From Streptomyces sp. CoH27 (GTDB lineage: Bacteria; Actinomycetota; Actinomycetes; Streptomycetales; Streptomycetaceae): 32,981 bases of DNA. Each line of letters begins with the position of its first letter. Positions within the stretch are counted from its first letter, which is position 1. The notes beneath the pieces are model-generated. The model made no database searches and was not told the origin of the DNA. It worked only from the letters and a program-made list of their open reading frames with translations. Below are positions 32,669 to 32,981 of the stretch, in pieces. Location: the NCBI RefSeq assembly GCF_020181035.1, contig NZ_JAIQYY010000046.1:1-32981 (forward strand). The letters are read 5' to 3'. The translations under genes were made by a program, and so were the position numbers.

Positions 32669-32705
32669 AACGGCCGCAGCCCACTGTGCGGGGGCTGCGG
32701 CCGTT
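32669..32705 (+). terminator. Strong rho-independent-type terminator after the gabD-like gene
   Basis: A 14-bp perfect stem, AACGGCCGCAGCCC (32669-32682) with GGGCTGCGGCCGTT (32692-32705), and a nine-base loop, followed by TCTGCTTCC. It lies 26 bases after the dehydrogenase stop and should end that transcript. Confidence 0.85.
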
Positions 32706-32709
32706 TCTG

Positions 32710-32981
32710 CTTCCACTAGCCTCACCTGCGGAAACGGCCGAACTATGGCCGATATCCACAGGCTTGCGGGAACACCACGGGAACACGGCGGTGCTGTTCC
32801 GCCCCATGGCGAGCGTCATTCCGCGTCAGTACGGATGGCTGGCTCCCCAGGGCAACTGCGCGCCTGGGAAGCCCCGCTGTTTCACTTGTCGGATGTGTCT
32901 GCTTAACCCTGGCTATTCAGCGGAATTGGTCGAGTTGACACCCTGACAGCAGAAAGGTGCCGTTGACCTGCGAGGATGCGA
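32710..32981. other. Right-edge region without a confident gene
   Basis: The 272 bases to the right edge are less GC-rich and show no reading frame I trust. A TTGACA box at 32935-32940 and an AAAGG at 32953-32957 before GTG (32957-32959) or TTG (32963-32965) codons suggest that a plus-strand gene begins at the very edge (reading ...LTCEDA), but too little is present to tell. Confidence 0.35.

Noticed and set aside
32686..32946. 86-codon plus-strand frame at the right edge
   Set aside because: Begins inside the terminator hairpin, has no ribosome site and resembles no family.

Overview
The window is very GC-rich, with closely packed genes, GTG and TTG starts and twin-arginine signals. The protein families (AfsA/ArpA signalling, a StrR-like regulator, a DUF4190 protein, PucR) point to a Streptomyces chromosome. 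All functional calls are from reading translations and motifs; no database search was possible.

Region 1 (1-7,800) looks like the edge of a specialised-metabolism locus run by a gamma-butyrolactone (GBL) signal. It holds an AfsA-type GBL synthase (6824-7780) divergent from an ArpA/ScbR-type receptor. The receptor gene is translationally coupled to an NmrA-like reductase and then an SDR reductase, followed by a second, pseudo-receptor-like TetR gene. A transposase-derived protein that lacks the first catalytic Asp pair lies beside them. The far left has an extra UDP-glucose pyrophosphorylase (galU), a StrR-like ParB-fold regulator and the first 40 codons of a further gene. Two near-matching 23-bp operators (2435-2457 and 6751-6773) sit in the same register over the -10 boxes of the transposase-derived gene and of afsA, suggesting that both answer to the receptor.

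Region 2 (7,800-15,300) is a mixed housekeeping stretch. It has a leaderless four-helix membrane protein, a frameshifted Tat-exported polysaccharide (alginate-type) lyase, and an ECF sigma factor fused to a zinc anti-sigma-like motif, a membrane segment and an outside domain. A 213-bp inverted-repeat element supplies the stop codons of two convergent genes. Then come a GDPD phosphodiesterase, an adenosine deaminase-family protein (possibly aminodeoxyfutalosine deaminase), a Pro-rich DUF4190 protein and a NADAR protein.

Region 3 (15,300-32,700) is a polyamine/GABA locus. An operon encodes an aminobutyraldehyde-type dehydrogenase, a complete PotDABC-type ABC importer and a PuuB-like FAD oxidase. 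Further right are gabT, a PucR-family regulator and a succinate-semialdehyde-type dehydrogenase, so the set could import a polyamine and take it through GABA to succinate. Between these lie a secreted His/Trp-rich peptide, a frameshifted small gene behind a Shine-Dalgarno-sequestering hairpin, a PAP2 phosphatase, a large FtsK/VirD4-like membrane ATPase and a remnant of an MFS transporter.

The most unusual signal is the 390-bp gap between gabT and the PAP2 gene. Read on the minus strand it holds a perfect three-way-junction fold closed by an 11-bp stem and carrying a GNRA tetraloop, then a long hairpin. Last comes a 14-bp perfect hairpin whose loop contains the PAP2 start codon. This looks like a structured, possibly ligand-responsive, leader RNA that I do not recognise. 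Gene order from about 11.9 kb on resembles, from memory, the S. coelicolor SCO5661-SCO5679 neighbourhood.
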